NCBI RefSeq assembly: GCF_024643285.1
Contig: NZ_JAMSLW010000003.1
Coordinates: 434,097-498,096, forward strand
DNA: 64,000 nt
Source of the DNA: Parapedobacter lycopersici
Lineage (GTDB): Bacteria; Bacteroidota; Bacteroidia; Sphingobacteriales; Sphingobacteriaceae
Reading direction: 5' to 3'
Under the pieces are notes generated by a model. It was not told the origin of the DNA and did not search any database. It saw only the letters and a list, made by a program, of their open reading frames with translations. The position numbers were made by a program, and so were the translations under genes. Positions within the stretch are counted from its first letter, which is position 1. Each line of letters starts with the position of its first letter. Below are positions 44,274-54,007 of the stretch, one piece after another.

Positions 44274-46463
44274 ATGAAATTGCATACGCTTTCTGTATTA
44301 GCCGTTACCCTGTTATTTACCGCCTGTCAGTCAGCCATTGATCCCTTAAACAGGGATTGGCCCGCGTATGGCGGGAACAAGGCCGGCAATCGATATGCCG
44401 ACTTAACGCAGATTAATAAAACCAATGTTGATTCACTTCAGGTAGCGTGGATTTATGATTCCGGTGACAACGACGGTACCACCGGATGGACGCGGATGGT
44501 GGAATGTCAGCCAATTGTGGTGAATGGTATTTTTTATGGAACGACAGCTACGATGAAGTTGTTTGCCGTGGATGGCGTTACGGGGAAGGAATTGTGGAAA
44601 TTTGATCCGTTTGGCCAGTCGGATAAAAAGCCGGTATTCCACCCGATCCGGGGAGTTGCCTACTGGGAAGACGGTGATGACAAACGGATTTTATATGGCG
44701 TGGGCCCCGTACTGTATGCCATTGATGCGACAACGGGCAAAAAGGTAACCGGTTTTGGCGACGATGGTGGAACGAGTCTGTATCAGGGACTGGGCGACCT
44801 CGACTCGATCGGACGCGATGTGTCTAAACTGCTCGTGGATTTAACCACACCGGGGGTAGTCTATCGTGATCTGCTTATTATCGGATCACGGGTATCCGAA
44901 GGCGGCGATGCCGCGCCGGGGTATATCCGGGCGTTCAACATCCGGACGGGCGAACTCGCCTGGACTTTCCGGACCATTCCATTGCCGGGCGAAGAAGGGT
45001 ACGAATCCTGGGCACCCGGTGCATATAAGAAAATGGGCGGTGCCAATAACTGGGCGGGCCTGGTAGTGGACGAAAAGCGGGGCATGGTGTATGCCGGGAC
45101 CGGATCCCCTTCCGTCGATTTCTATGGCGGCGACCGCGAAGGGCAGAATCTGTTTGCAAATTCGGTGCTGGCACTGGATGCCGGGACCGGAAAGCGGATA
45201 TGGCATTTCCAGACCGTTCATCACGACCTGTGGGACCTGGATCTCCCCACACCGCCGAACCTGATGACGGTCACCCATAACGGCCGTAAAATTGATGCGG
45301 TTGCCCAGGCAACCAAGGATGGCTATGTATTCCTGTTCGACCGGGAAACCGGTGAACCGCTGTTTCCGGTAGAGGAAGTACCCGTACAGGGCTCCTATGC
45401 CCTGCCAGGGGAACACCCGTGGCCTACACAGCCCCGGCCCACGAAGCCGCGGCCTTTTGCCATGCAGGTGCTTACGGAAGACAGCCTGACCAACCGCACA
45501 CCCGAGGCCCGTGCTTATGTGCTCGACCGATTCAGAAACAGCCGGTACGAAGGCCGTTATACCAATCCCAGTATGGAAGGTACGTTGTTTTTTGCGTTCG
45601 GCGGAGGCGCGGAATGGGGCGGCAATGCGGCGACTCCCGACGGCATCCTGTATCAGAACTCCAATAACATGCTTTGGTGGCTGCAGATGCGCGAGAACCC
45701 GAATTACGGCCAGACAGCGGCAGCCCGGTCGACCGGACAGGCACTGTTCAACACCAACTGTGCATCCTGCCATGCGATTTCAAAGGAAGGTGCCGGTAGT
45801 ACTGCTGCCCAGGCTATTCCCAACCTGTGGAACGTCGGCGATCGCCTGACGCGGAAACAGATTACCGCGCTGGTCGAAAGCGGCAGCGGACGTATGCCGT
45901 CCTTCCAGCACCTGGAGCGGCAGGAACGCGAGGCCATCATCGATTACCTGCTGCAGGGGAACAAACCGGATGCGGAACGTGATTTTCATGCCGGACCCGC
46001 AGATCTTGCGAACACGGGAGCCGATTTTCCGTATATTCCGCCCTATTTAAATAATGGGAATATCCAGTTCCGCGATCAGGAGAATTATCCGGCGATTAAG
46101 CCGCCCTGGGGATTGCTCAATGCCATTGATATGAACACCGGCGAATACCTGTGGCAGGTGCCGCTGGGGGAATACCCCGAACTAAGGGCACAGGGCATTC
46201 CACCAACGGGCACCGAGAACCACGGCGGTCCGGTGGTGACGGCTGGCGGACTGGTTTTTATTGCCGCAACTTATGACGAAAAAATACGGTCGTTTGACCG
46301 CGATACCGGTGAAATTTTATGGGAACATCAGCTGCCGGCGGGTGGCTTTGCTACGCCCATTACGTATATGATTGACGGTAAACAATACGTTGCCATCGCT
46401 GCGGGCGGTGCGCGATACGGGCTTAAATCCGGAGGGACTTACGTGGCTTTTGCTCTTCCATAA
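44274..46463 (+). CDS. PQQ-dependent aldose dehydrogenase lipoprotein with inserted cytochrome c domain
   Basis: Quinoprotein of 729 aa that probably oxidises an aldose (glucose or galactose type) to the aldonolactone/aldonate in the periplasm. A lipoprotein signal ends in FTAC (Cys18). PQQ propeller blades run from about 25, with typical repeats such as DGVTGKELWKFDP and QTVHHDLWDLDLPTPPNL. A cytochrome c domain is inserted at about 480-565, with haem motif C496-A-S-C499-H500 and probable axial Met541 (GRMPSF). The last blades resume with PPWGLLNAIDMNTGEYLWQVPLGE, as in membrane glucose dehydrogenases. No PQQ biosynthesis gene is in the window. Confidence 0.9.
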   Translation: MKLHTLSVLAVTLLFTACQSAIDPLNRDWPAYGGNKAGNRYADLTQINKTNVDSLQVAWIYDSGDNDGTTGWTRMVECQPIVVNGIFYGTTATMKLFAVDGVTGKELWKFDPFGQSDKKPVFHPIRGVAYWEDGDDKRILYGVGPVLYAIDATTGKKVTGFGDDGGTSLYQGLGDLDSIGRDVSKLLVDLTTPGVVYRDLLIIGSRVSEGGDAAPGYIRAFNIRTGELAWTFRTIPLPGEEGYESWAPGAYKKMGGANNWAGLVVDEKRGMVYAGTGSPSVDFYGGDREGQNLFANSVLALDAGTGKRIWHFQTVHHDLWDLDLPTPPNLMTVTHNGRKIDAVAQATKDGYVFLFDRETGEPLFPVEEVPVQGSYALPGEHPWPTQPRPTKPRPFAMQVLTEDSLTNRTPEARAYVLDRFRNSRYEGRYTNPSMEGTLFFAFGGGAEWGGNAATPDGILYQNSNNMLWWLQMRENPNYGQTAAARSTGQALFNTNCASCHAISKEGAGSTAAQAIPNLWNVGDRLTRKQITALVESGSGRMPSFQHLERQEREAIIDYLLQGNKPDAERDFHAGPADLANTGADFPYIPPYLNNGNIQFRDQENYPAIKPPWGLLNAIDMNTGEYLWQVPLGEYPELRAQGIPPTGTENHGGPVVTAGGLVFIAATYDEKIRSFDRDTGEILWEHQLPAGGFATPITYMIDGKQYVAIAAGGARYGLKSGGTYVAFALP

Positions 46464-46498
46464 TTGCATTTAACAAAAAACTAGATAAGAAAGGAAAT

Positions 46499-47803
46499 AT
46501 GATTACTGCTAAGATTAAAAATTACCGTTGGTACATACTGGTGCTGTTATTCGTGGCCACGACCATCAACTACCTCGACCGTCAGATTATCGGGCTGTTA
46601 AAGCCCATTTTGGAAGCGGAGTTTGACTGGTCCGAAACGGACTTTGCCTATATTGTGATGGCATTTACTGCGGCCTACGCCATCGGCCTGCTTTTCTTCG
46701 GCTGGTTTGTCGATAAGGTCGGCACCAAAAAGGGATACTCCATCATCGTCGGCATCTGGAGCCTGGCAGGCATGCTGCATGCCGTGGCCAGGGGTGCCTG
46801 GGGTTTTGGTATCGCACGTTTGGGACTCGGCCTTGGCGAGGCCGGTAATTTTCCGGCGGGGGTAAAGGCGGTATCCGAGTGGTTTCCGAAAAAGGAAAAG
46901 GCGCTGGCCACCGGTATTTTTAATTCAGGCACCAGCGTTGGTGTTGTTGTTGCGTTATTGCTTGTTCCTTGGATATTAAGTCATTACGGCTGGCATGAGG
47001 TGTTTTTGATTACAGGTGCCCTGGGATTTATCTGGATGATCTTTTGGCATTTTATGTACAGTGTTCCAGCTAAAAATAAATGGATTACCGATGAGGAGCG
47101 CGAACTCATCCGTACCGGACAGGAAGAGGGGGAAGTACAGGAGAAGGTGTCGATTAAATGGCTCAAGCTTTTCTCTTTCCCCCAGACATGGGCATTCGTT
47201 GTCGGAAAGGCATTTATTGATCCCATATTCTGGTTTTTCCTGTTCTGGCTACCGGCCTATTTTTCGAGTACCTTTAACCTTGACCTGACCAAGCCGAGTC
47301 TGGAGCTGATGATTATTTATACGTCGACCACGGTGGGCAGTATCGGTGGCGGCTATTTGTCGTCGCTGCTGATCAAAAGGGGATGGCCTACACTCAAAGC
47401 CCGGAAAACGGTGTTGCTGGTGTTTGCGCTGTGTGAGATCTCCATCATTTTGGTTCAGTTTGCATCGAACATGTGGATGGTGGTGGCGCTCATCAGCTTG
47501 GCGGTTGCTATCCACCAGGCATGGGCTACGAACGTATTTACCATCGCGTCGGATCTATTCCCCACACAGGCCGTCAGCTCGATTGTCGGGATCGGCGGAA
47601 TGGCAGGGGCCGTTGGCGGAATCCTGTTTCCGATGCTGGTGGGCACACTCCTGGATTACTATGAAGGGCTTGGCAACATTACGGCTGGCTACAATATTTT
47701 ATTTACGGTGTGCGGATTTACGTATCTGATTACTTTTGCGATCATCCACCTACTGACGCGAAACCCCAAGCGTGTGAAATTGGAAGATATTGTGAGTCAG
47801 TGA
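46499..47803 (+). CDS. MFS sugar-acid transporter (anion:cation symporter family)
   Basis: Inner-membrane carrier of 434 aa with 12 predicted helices. The motif INYLDRQIIGLLKPILEAEF near 22, the loop FVDKVGTKKG near 80 and the segment GLGEAGNFPAGVKAVSEWFP near 105-125 are characteristic of the ExuT/DgoT/GudP group, which moves hexuronates, galactonate and glucarate with protons. It lies between the PQQ dehydrogenase and a galactonate-dehydratase-like gene. Its cargo is likely the aldonate or the 2-keto-3-deoxy acid made in the periplasm. Confidence 0.9.
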   Translation: MITAKIKNYRWYILVLLFVATTINYLDRQIIGLLKPILEAEFDWSETDFAYIVMAFTAAYAIGLLFFGWFVDKVGTKKGYSIIVGIWSLAGMLHAVARGAWGFGIARLGLGLGEAGNFPAGVKAVSEWFPKKEKALATGIFNSGTSVGVVVALLLVPWILSHYGWHEVFLITGALGFIWMIFWHFMYSVPAKNKWITDEERELIRTGQEEGEVQEKVSIKWLKLFSFPQTWAFVVGKAFIDPIFWFFLFWLPAYFSSTFNLDLTKPSLELMIIYTSTTVGSIGGGYLSSLLIKRGWPTLKARKTVLLVFALCEISIILVQFASNMWMVVALISLAVAIHQAWATNVFTIASDLFPTQAVSSIVGIGGMAGAVGGILFPMLVGTLLDYYEGLGNITAGYNILFTVCGFTYLITFAIIHLLTRNPKRVKLEDIVSQ

Positions 47804-47856
47804 TATATAGCAAACAAATTAACCAATTAAATCAGTTAACTAAAATGTAACAAATT

Positions 47857-49122
47857 ATGACAGCAAAAAGAAAACCTAGTATGTCGAGAAGGGCTGCCAT
47901 CCAGTCGGTGCTTGGTGTGGCGGGTGCAACCGCCCTGTCTCTTCCGCAATCGGTCTATGCCATGCAGGATGGGAAAGGCAGGCCAATGGCCGGACAGATC
48001 AAAGGGAACGGGGAGGTGAAGATCACAAAGCTGGAAACATTCCTCGTCAAACCGCGGTGGATTTTCCTGAAGATCCACACCGACGTGGGCGTGGTGGGCC
48101 TGGGTGAACCGCTGCTGGAGGGACGGGCACTGACCATCCAGACTGCTATCAAGGAAATTGAACCGTATCTGATTGGTAAGGACCCCCGGAATATCGTACA
48201 CCACTGGCAGGCCATTTACCGGCATGCTTTTTACCGTGGCGGCCCGATACTGACCAGTGCGCTCAGTGGAATTGACCATGCGCTGTGGGATATTAAGGGA
48301 AAGCTGCTGAATGTGCCGGTATGGGAGCTGCTCGGCGGTCCTACGCGCGACCGTGTGCGGGTCTATGGACGAGCGTCCAATGCCGAACAGATGAGGCAAC
48401 GCAAAGCGGAAGGGTATACCGTCATCAAGACTGGGGTAGCGAAGGAGCATCCGGCTGATTTTGTGGAAAACCCCAAATTCGTGAAGCATGCAATCGATAA
48501 TTTCGCATCGCTCCGGGACGCGGGTGGGGACGACATGGATATTGCGATTGATTTTCACGGCAGTATCCCGCCGCAGACATCCAAGCTGCTCATTAAGGAA
48601 ATGGAACCTTATCAGCCTTATTTTATCGAAGAACCCTGCCAGGCGCAGAACCTGGACGTACTGGCGGAGATTGCCCGGAGCACCCATATTCCGATTGCCA
48701 CCGGCGAGCGGGTCTATACGAAATGGGGATTCCGCGAGGTACTGGAAAAGGGGGCAGCCAGCATCATCCAGCCTGATCTTTGCCATGCAGGGGGAATCAC
48801 GGAAGGGCGGATCATTGCCGGAATGGCGGAGGCCTATTACGTGCCTATTGCACCGCACAACCCGATGGGACCTATTTCGCTTGCGGTAGGACTTCACCTG
48901 GCAGCCAGTGTGCCTAATTTCCTGGTACAGGAGCAGGTTTCCCTTGGAGAAGGTTACCTGAAAAACCCCTTTCAACTGCAAAAGGACGGCACCGTACTCA
49001 TTCCACGGGGTCCGGGTCTCGGCATTGAACTCGATGAGGACCAGCTGGCCGACAAAATCGGACACGACTGGCGGAATCCGGAATCCTACAATGCATTGGA
49101 CGGCTCGGTGGTCGATTGGTAA
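47857..49122 (+). CDS. Tat-exported galactonate-dehydratase-like enzyme (2)
   Basis: Enolase-superfamily protein of 421 aa, closely resembling D-galactonate dehydratase DgoD: PRWIFLKIHTDVGVVGLGEP, FYRGGPILTSALSGID, ALWDIKGK and ILNV-type segments are collinear. Metal ligands sit in AIDFHG, FIEEPC and TGERV, with a histidine in IAPHNPMGP. E. coli DgoD starts at the barrel domain. Here about 45 extra residues carry a twin-arginine signal (SMSRRAAIQSVLGVAGATAL, cleavage near VYA), so export to the periplasm is predicted. Dehydration of galactonate or a similar aldonate to 2-keto-3-deoxy-galactonate is the likely reaction. Confidence 0.88.
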   Translation: MTAKRKPSMSRRAAIQSVLGVAGATALSLPQSVYAMQDGKGRPMAGQIKGNGEVKITKLETFLVKPRWIFLKIHTDVGVVGLGEPLLEGRALTIQTAIKEIEPYLIGKDPRNIVHHWQAIYRHAFYRGGPILTSALSGIDHALWDIKGKLLNVPVWELLGGPTRDRVRVYGRASNAEQMRQRKAEGYTVIKTGVAKEHPADFVENPKFVKHAIDNFASLRDAGGDDMDIAIDFHGSIPPQTSKLLIKEMEPYQPYFIEEPCQAQNLDVLAEIARSTHIPIATGERVYTKWGFREVLEKGAASIIQPDLCHAGGITEGRIIAGMAEAYYVPIAPHNPMGPISLAVGLHLAASVPNFLVQEQVSLGEGYLKNPFQLQKDGTVLIPRGPGLGIELDEDQLADKIGHDWRNPESYNALDGSVVDW

Positions 49123-49159
49123 TCGACCGACACGATTAAATCGGGCTTTTTGTCCTTTT

Positions 49160-49175
49160 GTTTAATCGATTAAAC
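49160..49175. promoter_or_regulatory. LacI-type operator, copy 3
   Basis: Perfect 16-bp palindrome GTTTAATCGATTAAAC containing the same TTAATCGATTAA core, in the 94-bp gap before the second susC gene. This shows that 49217-55372 is a separately controlled unit of the same regulon. No consensus promoter is clear here. Confidence 0.75.
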
Positions 49176-49216
49176 CAAATAGTACTAACCAATTATTCAT
49201 TTTAAAACCTTTTATC

Positions 49217-52200
49217 ATGAAAACAAAAAAATCGCTTTTTTATTGGTTTCTGATAATGAATCTATGTCCGCTGGCCAGTTTGGCAGTGCCGGGTAATCCG
49301 GCTCCGGAAAAAGGGGATCATTGGGTTCAGGAGGAGATCAATGGCACGGTTACGGACGCCGAAGGCACGCTGCTTTCGGGTGTTACGGTCCGGGTCAAGG
49401 GTGCGGAAACTTCGACGGTTACCAACGACAACGGGCAGTATGCCCTGCGCAATGTACCGGCCACGGGGGTGCTGGTATTTACGTCGGTGAGTTTTGTGGC
49501 ACAGGAAGTTCAGCTGGAATCCGGCCGGACCACCTACAACGTGCAATTGCAACGGGATGAGCGGCAGATCGGCGAAGTGGTGGTGACGGCGCTTGGTATT
49601 AAGCGCGAGGCGCGGTCGCTTGGCTATTCCACGGCAACCGTGGGCGGCGAGGACCTGAGCGTTAACCGGACCTCCAACCTGGTGGGATCGCTGCAGGGAA
49701 AGGTATCGGGGGTGAATATTTCAAGCATGTCTACCGGTCCGGGTGGAACCAGTAAAATCCGGATCCGCGGCCAGTCTTCTTTCAGTGGCCAGAACAGCCC
49801 GTTAATTGTTGTGGATGGTGTACCAATCAATAACCAGAACTATGGCATCGGCGGGGATTTCGGTAATCGGGCGGCCAATAATTCGGATGGCGGTGATGGG
49901 TTATCGAGCATTAATCCGGATGATATTGAATCGCTGACCGTGTTAAAAGGAGCGACGGCGGCTGCGCTGTATGGCTCGCGGGCAAAGGACGGGGTGGTCA
50001 TGATCACCACCAAGAACCGGGGGGAAGGACAGGGTTTGGGACTTCAGTATAATGTCAACTTCACGGCCGAAACACCCTTGGATTTTACGGATTTTCAGTA
50101 CGAATACGGTCAGGGAGAAGGCGGCGTGCGGCCTACGTCCCCGTTCCCCACATCCGGGGTGTGGAGTTTCGGTGAAAAATTTGAGCCGGGGATGACGCAG
50201 ATCCTGTTTGACGGAGAAGAATGGCCTTATGAACCCGTAAGGAACCGGATACGCAGGTTCTATAATACGGGGAAAAACCTGACCAATACCATTACGCTCT
50301 CCAACAACGGGGATAACGGCGGATTCAATCTTTCGCTGTCAAACACGGATAACCGGGGTATTGTTCCCAATTCCGAATTTAACCGGAAGACGGTTAACCT
50401 GGGATTCATCCAGACCATCTCGCGGAACAAGAAACTGACGGTACAGGGGAATATCAATTATTCGAATGAACAGAACCGTAATCCGCCGCAGACCAACACC
50501 CAGGATTTTGCAACGGCTACGGTGATCAATACCCTGGCCAATTCGATGCCCTTCGAGGCGCTGGAGCAGAACCAGCTGATGCCCAACGGCGATGAATTTG
50601 TCTTTTCGCGCTTCCTGGTGAGGAATAACCCTTACTATTCGGTAAACCAGCATTTTGAAAACATCAAACGCGACCGTCTTTTTGGCAACATTCTGCTCAA
50701 GTACCAGTTTGCGGACTGGTTGTATGTGCAGGGCCGCATCGCGCAGGATTTTTATAGCCGCGACCAGGACTACAACATTCCGAACGGCTATGCACCGATT
50801 GCTGAAGCGCCGGTAGGTTTTGTGAATGGCGCCTATACGCAGGATACGCGACGGTTCAGGGAGCAGAACTTCGATTTCCTGGTCGGGGCAAACCGCACGT
50901 TCGGTGATTTCAATATCGACCTTACCGTTGGAGGTAACCAGCGGTTTGAGCGGATGGATTACAACAGCGTAACGGTTACGGATTTCATTCAACCGAACTT
51001 ATATACGATCATGAATGGCCGGGTGAAGGATCCGTTTTACAGCATTTCGGAGAAGAAAGTCAACTCGTTATATGGAGCAGCCACCGTCGCCTTCCGCGAA
51101 TACCTGTATATCAATGCCACGGTGCGTAACGACTGGTTTTCTACGCTGGCGCCGGGAAGTCGGAGTATCCTTTACCCTTCGGTTACCGGTAGCTTTCTGT
51201 TCTCGGAGGTATGGCAGATGCCCGATTGGATCAGCTTTGGAAAACTGCGCGCAGCATTTGCCCAGGTGGGTGCGGATAACGTGGCGCCCTATTCCAACGC
51301 ATTGTATTATAGCGTGAATAACAATTTAATACCAACACCGTCGGGTCAACAGGTGCCTGTGGGCCAAATCAATACCGGAACAATCCCCAATGCCAACCTG
51401 CGCCCGCTGCGGGTTACGGAGGCCGAGGCCGGTATCGAGCTGCGGCTGTTCAACAATATCGGGCTGGACCTGACCTACTACCGGAAAATCACGGAAGACC
51501 AGATTCTCGCCGCTCAGGTGTCGGACGCTTCGTCTTATACCACGCGGCTGATCAATGTGGGTAAAAGTATGAACCAGGGGGTGGAGTTCCTGATTTCGGG
51601 TACGCCGGTCCAGACCGATGCCTTCCGCTGGGATATCGCATTTAATGCATCTTTCAATACGTCCGAAGTACTGTCCCTTGGCCTTACCCCGGCCGACACG
51701 ATGATCACCGTGGGTGGCAGCGGCGGCAGTACGCTCCGGCAGGTGGTGGGAAAGCCACTCAGTCAATTGTATGTGTTTGGCTACCTGCGCGATGAGCAGG
51801 GGAGAAAGGTGTTCGACGAGAATAGCGGCCGTCCCATGCGGGATCCCGATCCGATCAATGTCGGTAGTGCACTCCCGAAATATTTCGGCGGGATTACCAA
51901 TACGTTCAATTACAAGGGAATATCGCTTTCGACGTTGATCGACTTTAAACTCGGAAACAAAATGATCGGCGGCTCCAATATGAACTACATCCGCCACGGG
52001 CTGCACAAAGTGACCCTTGGCGGACGGGAAGAAGGTTATGTGATCGGCGAAGGGGTAAACCCCGATGGCGGAATAAACGAAACGCAGTCGGCATTGCAGC
52101 CGTTCTACGAAAGCACCAATGTACTGGGGATATATGAAGACCTGGTATTCAACGGCGGCTACTGGAACCTGCGGCAGGTAACATTAAGCTATGATTTCAG

Positions 52201-52402
52201 CAAGCTGCTGCCGACCAATTTCTTTGTAAAGGGCTTAACACTGAGCGCGGTATCCAACAACGTCCTGACCATCAAGAAATGGACGGATAACATGCATCCG
52301 GAAATGGTAAGCAGCAATTCCGACAACGCTGTGGGCCTGGACTTCTGGCCCAGCCTGCCGCTTACCAGAAGCTTTGGATTTAACCTCAGCCTGAAGTTGT
52401 AG
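49217..52402 (+). CDS. SusC/RagA-family TonB-dependent outer membrane transporter (2)
   Basis: Second SusC-type importer, 1061 aa. A signal peptide (about 1-23) is followed by a carboxypeptidase-regulatory-like domain (about 38-110, NGTVTDAEGTLLSGVTVRVKG), the motif GEVVVTALGIKRE and the plug with KIRIRGQSS and LIVVDGVP. The barrel ends in SFGFNLSLKL. It is only distantly similar to the first SusC of the locus (ALGIKRE class versus GYGTQRR class), so the two pairs probably take up different molecules. It pairs with the SusD-like gene 31 bp downstream. Confidence 0.95.
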   Translation: MKTKKSLFYWFLIMNLCPLASLAVPGNPAPEKGDHWVQEEINGTVTDAEGTLLSGVTVRVKGAETSTVTNDNGQYALRNVPATGVLVFTSVSFVAQEVQLESGRTTYNVQLQRDERQIGEVVVTALGIKREARSLGYSTATVGGEDLSVNRTSNLVGSLQGKVSGVNISSMSTGPGGTSKIRIRGQSSFSGQNSPLIVVDGVPINNQNYGIGGDFGNRAANNSDGGDGLSSINPDDIESLTVLKGATAAALYGSRAKDGVVMITTKNRGEGQGLGLQYNVNFTAETPLDFTDFQYEYGQGEGGVRPTSPFPTSGVWSFGEKFEPGMTQILFDGEEWPYEPVRNRIRRFYNTGKNLTNTITLSNNGDNGGFNLSLSNTDNRGIVPNSEFNRKTVNLGFIQTISRNKKLTVQGNINYSNEQNRNPPQTNTQDFATATVINTLANSMPFEALEQNQLMPNGDEFVFSRFLVRNNPYYSVNQHFENIKRDRLFGNILLKYQFADWLYVQGRIAQDFYSRDQDYNIPNGYAPIAEAPVGFVNGAYTQDTRRFREQNFDFLVGANRTFGDFNIDLTVGGNQRFERMDYNSVTVTDFIQPNLYTIMNGRVKDPFYSISEKKVNSLYGAATVAFREYLYINATVRNDWFSTLAPGSRSILYPSVTGSFLFSEVWQMPDWISFGKLRAAFAQVGADNVAPYSNALYYSVNNNLIPTPSGQQVPVGQINTGTIPNANLRPLRVTEAEAGIELRLFNNIGLDLTYYRKITEDQILAAQVSDASSYTTRLINVGKSMNQGVEFLISGTPVQTDAFRWDIAFNASFNTSEVLSLGLTPADTMITVGGSGGSTLRQVVGKPLSQLYVFGYLRDEQGRKVFDENSGRPMRDPDPINVGSALPKYFGGITNTFNYKGISLSTLIDFKLGNKMIGGSNMNYIRHGLHKVTLGGREEGYVIGEGVNPDGGINETQSALQPFYESTNVLGIYEDLVFNGGYWNLRQVTLSYDFSKLLPTNFFVKGLTLSAVSNNVLTIKKWTDNMHPEMVSSNSDNAVGLDFWPSLPLTRSFGFNLSLKL

Positions 52403-52433
52403 TCCTGATTCCTGACTTATAAAACAGCTTATT

Positions 52434-53975
52434 ATGAAAGCGAACAACATCATCAGTTTAATCTGCTTCACCGGCCTGATTGCATTTTCGGGCTGTGAAG
52501 CGGGGTTTGACGATATTAACACCAATAAAGTCGATCCCACGAGCCTGGATGCGCCATTGTTGCTGAACCAGGCGATCCTTGATGCCAATTACCGCGATGG
52601 AACCGCGACACTGGGCATGCTTACCTATCACTTCGGCATCGTGCAGCAGATCATCACACCTTATGGCAGCTCACTGGCCGGTGCAAATTACAACCAGAAC
52701 AATACGGCAAATACCAACCGGCTCTGGGTTAATTTTTACCGGAATGTCCTGAAACAGTTGGTGGATGTGGTAAACCGCACCCAGGGCGATGAAAATCAGT
52801 CGAACCTGTATAATGCCGCCCGGATATGGAAGGCGTATGCATTCATGATCCTGACCGACTCGTACGGTGATATTCCGTATTTTGAAGCCGGAAAGGGGTA
52901 CCTTGAAGAATTGATTACGCCGAAGTACGACGCACAGCAGGCGATTTATATGGATATCCTGAAGGAACTGGAAGAGGCCGCGGCGTCGCTGGATCCGGGA
53001 AAACCGACATTCAATACGGAGATCCTGTACGGGGGCGATATCACGCAATGGAAACGGCTGGGTTATTCCCTGATTCTCCGGGCGGCTATGCGCCTGAGCA
53101 AAGCCGACCCCGGTACGGCCCAGACGTATGTCACAAAGGCGGTAGCCGGCGGCGTCATGCAGTCCAACGCGGATAATGCAACGGTCAGGCATACCTCGCT
53201 TTATAACAACTACATGGCCTGGTACCTGTCGGCCCGGGAAAAGACTAATTTTTACCTGGCCAAGCCATTTGTGAGCTTCCTCCAGGAAACCGACGATCCC
53301 CGGCTGGCAGGTATCGCGGTCCGCTATGTGGGTGCCAAAGGTGGACCGGATCAGGAAATGTCGCGGGCCTCAACCGATCCGGATGTACAGGTGGGCATGC
53401 CGATGGGCTATGACGACGTTTCCATTAACACCACACTGGAGGAAAACGGGGTGGCGAGCCTGTGGGATTATTCACAGGGCAACCTCACCACCATCTTCCG
53501 TGTGGATGCACCGGAATACCACGTTACTTACTCACAGACCCAGTTGCTCCTTGCGGAAGCTGCGGTAAGAGGATGGGTTTCGGGTGATCCGGCGACTTAC
53601 TATGCGACCGGTGTACGGGCACATATGGAACAGATGGCCGATTACGGACCGGGCGCTGTGGTTGAAGAAGCGGCGATTTCGGGATACCTGACAACCCATC
53701 CGTTTGATGCCGCAAATGCATTTGACCAGATCAATACGCAATACTGGGTTTCGTCTTTCCTGAACGGACCGGAAGCTTTTGCCAATTTCCGGCGTAGCGG
53801 ATATCCGGAACTGGAACCGAATCCGTATCCTGCATCTGAAACCCCGGGTGCATTCATCCGGCGGATGCCTTATCCGGACAGCGAAGTGATCGTTAACCAG
53901 TCGAATGTGGCCGAGGCTATCAGCCGGCAGGGCCCGGATAACCTCAGCACCCGTGTGTGGTGGGATGCCGAATAA
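52434..53975 (+). CDS. SusD-like lipoprotein (2), SusD_like_2 type
   Basis: Nutrient-binding outer-membrane lipoprotein of 513 aa. The lipobox is FSGC (Cys21), and the mature start EAGFDDINTNKVDPTSL is typical of the SusD_like_2 subgroup, which differs from the first SusD of the locus. The C-terminal part has YHVTYSQTQLLLAEAAVRGW and FANFRRSGYPEL. The gene is followed after 32 bp by the third dehydratase. Confidence 0.92.
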   Translation: MKANNIISLICFTGLIAFSGCEAGFDDINTNKVDPTSLDAPLLLNQAILDANYRDGTATLGMLTYHFGIVQQIITPYGSSLAGANYNQNNTANTNRLWVNFYRNVLKQLVDVVNRTQGDENQSNLYNAARIWKAYAFMILTDSYGDIPYFEAGKGYLEELITPKYDAQQAIYMDILKELEEAAASLDPGKPTFNTEILYGGDITQWKRLGYSLILRAAMRLSKADPGTAQTYVTKAVAGGVMQSNADNATVRHTSLYNNYMAWYLSAREKTNFYLAKPFVSFLQETDDPRLAGIAVRYVGAKGGPDQEMSRASTDPDVQVGMPMGYDDVSINTTLEENGVASLWDYSQGNLTTIFRVDAPEYHVTYSQTQLLLAEAAVRGWVSGDPATYYATGVRAHMEQMADYGPGAVVEEAAISGYLTTHPFDAANAFDQINTQYWVSSFLNGPEAFANFRRSGYPELEPNPYPASETPGAFIRRMPYPDSEVIVNQSNVAEAISRQGPDNLSTRVWWDAE

Positions 53976-54007
53976 TTAAATCATTCAGTTACCTAATTTT
54001 TAATGCG

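Noticed and set aside
47820-47840. Degenerate AT-rich operator-like sequence before the second dehydratase gene
   Set aside because: It lacks the central CG and the symmetric arms seen in the other LacI-type sites.
47836-49065. Long open frame (409 codons) on the minus strand opposite the second dehydratase gene
   Set aside because: It lies entirely antisense to a clear galactonate-dehydratase-like gene; its translation has no recognisable motif and reflects codon bias of the opposite strand.
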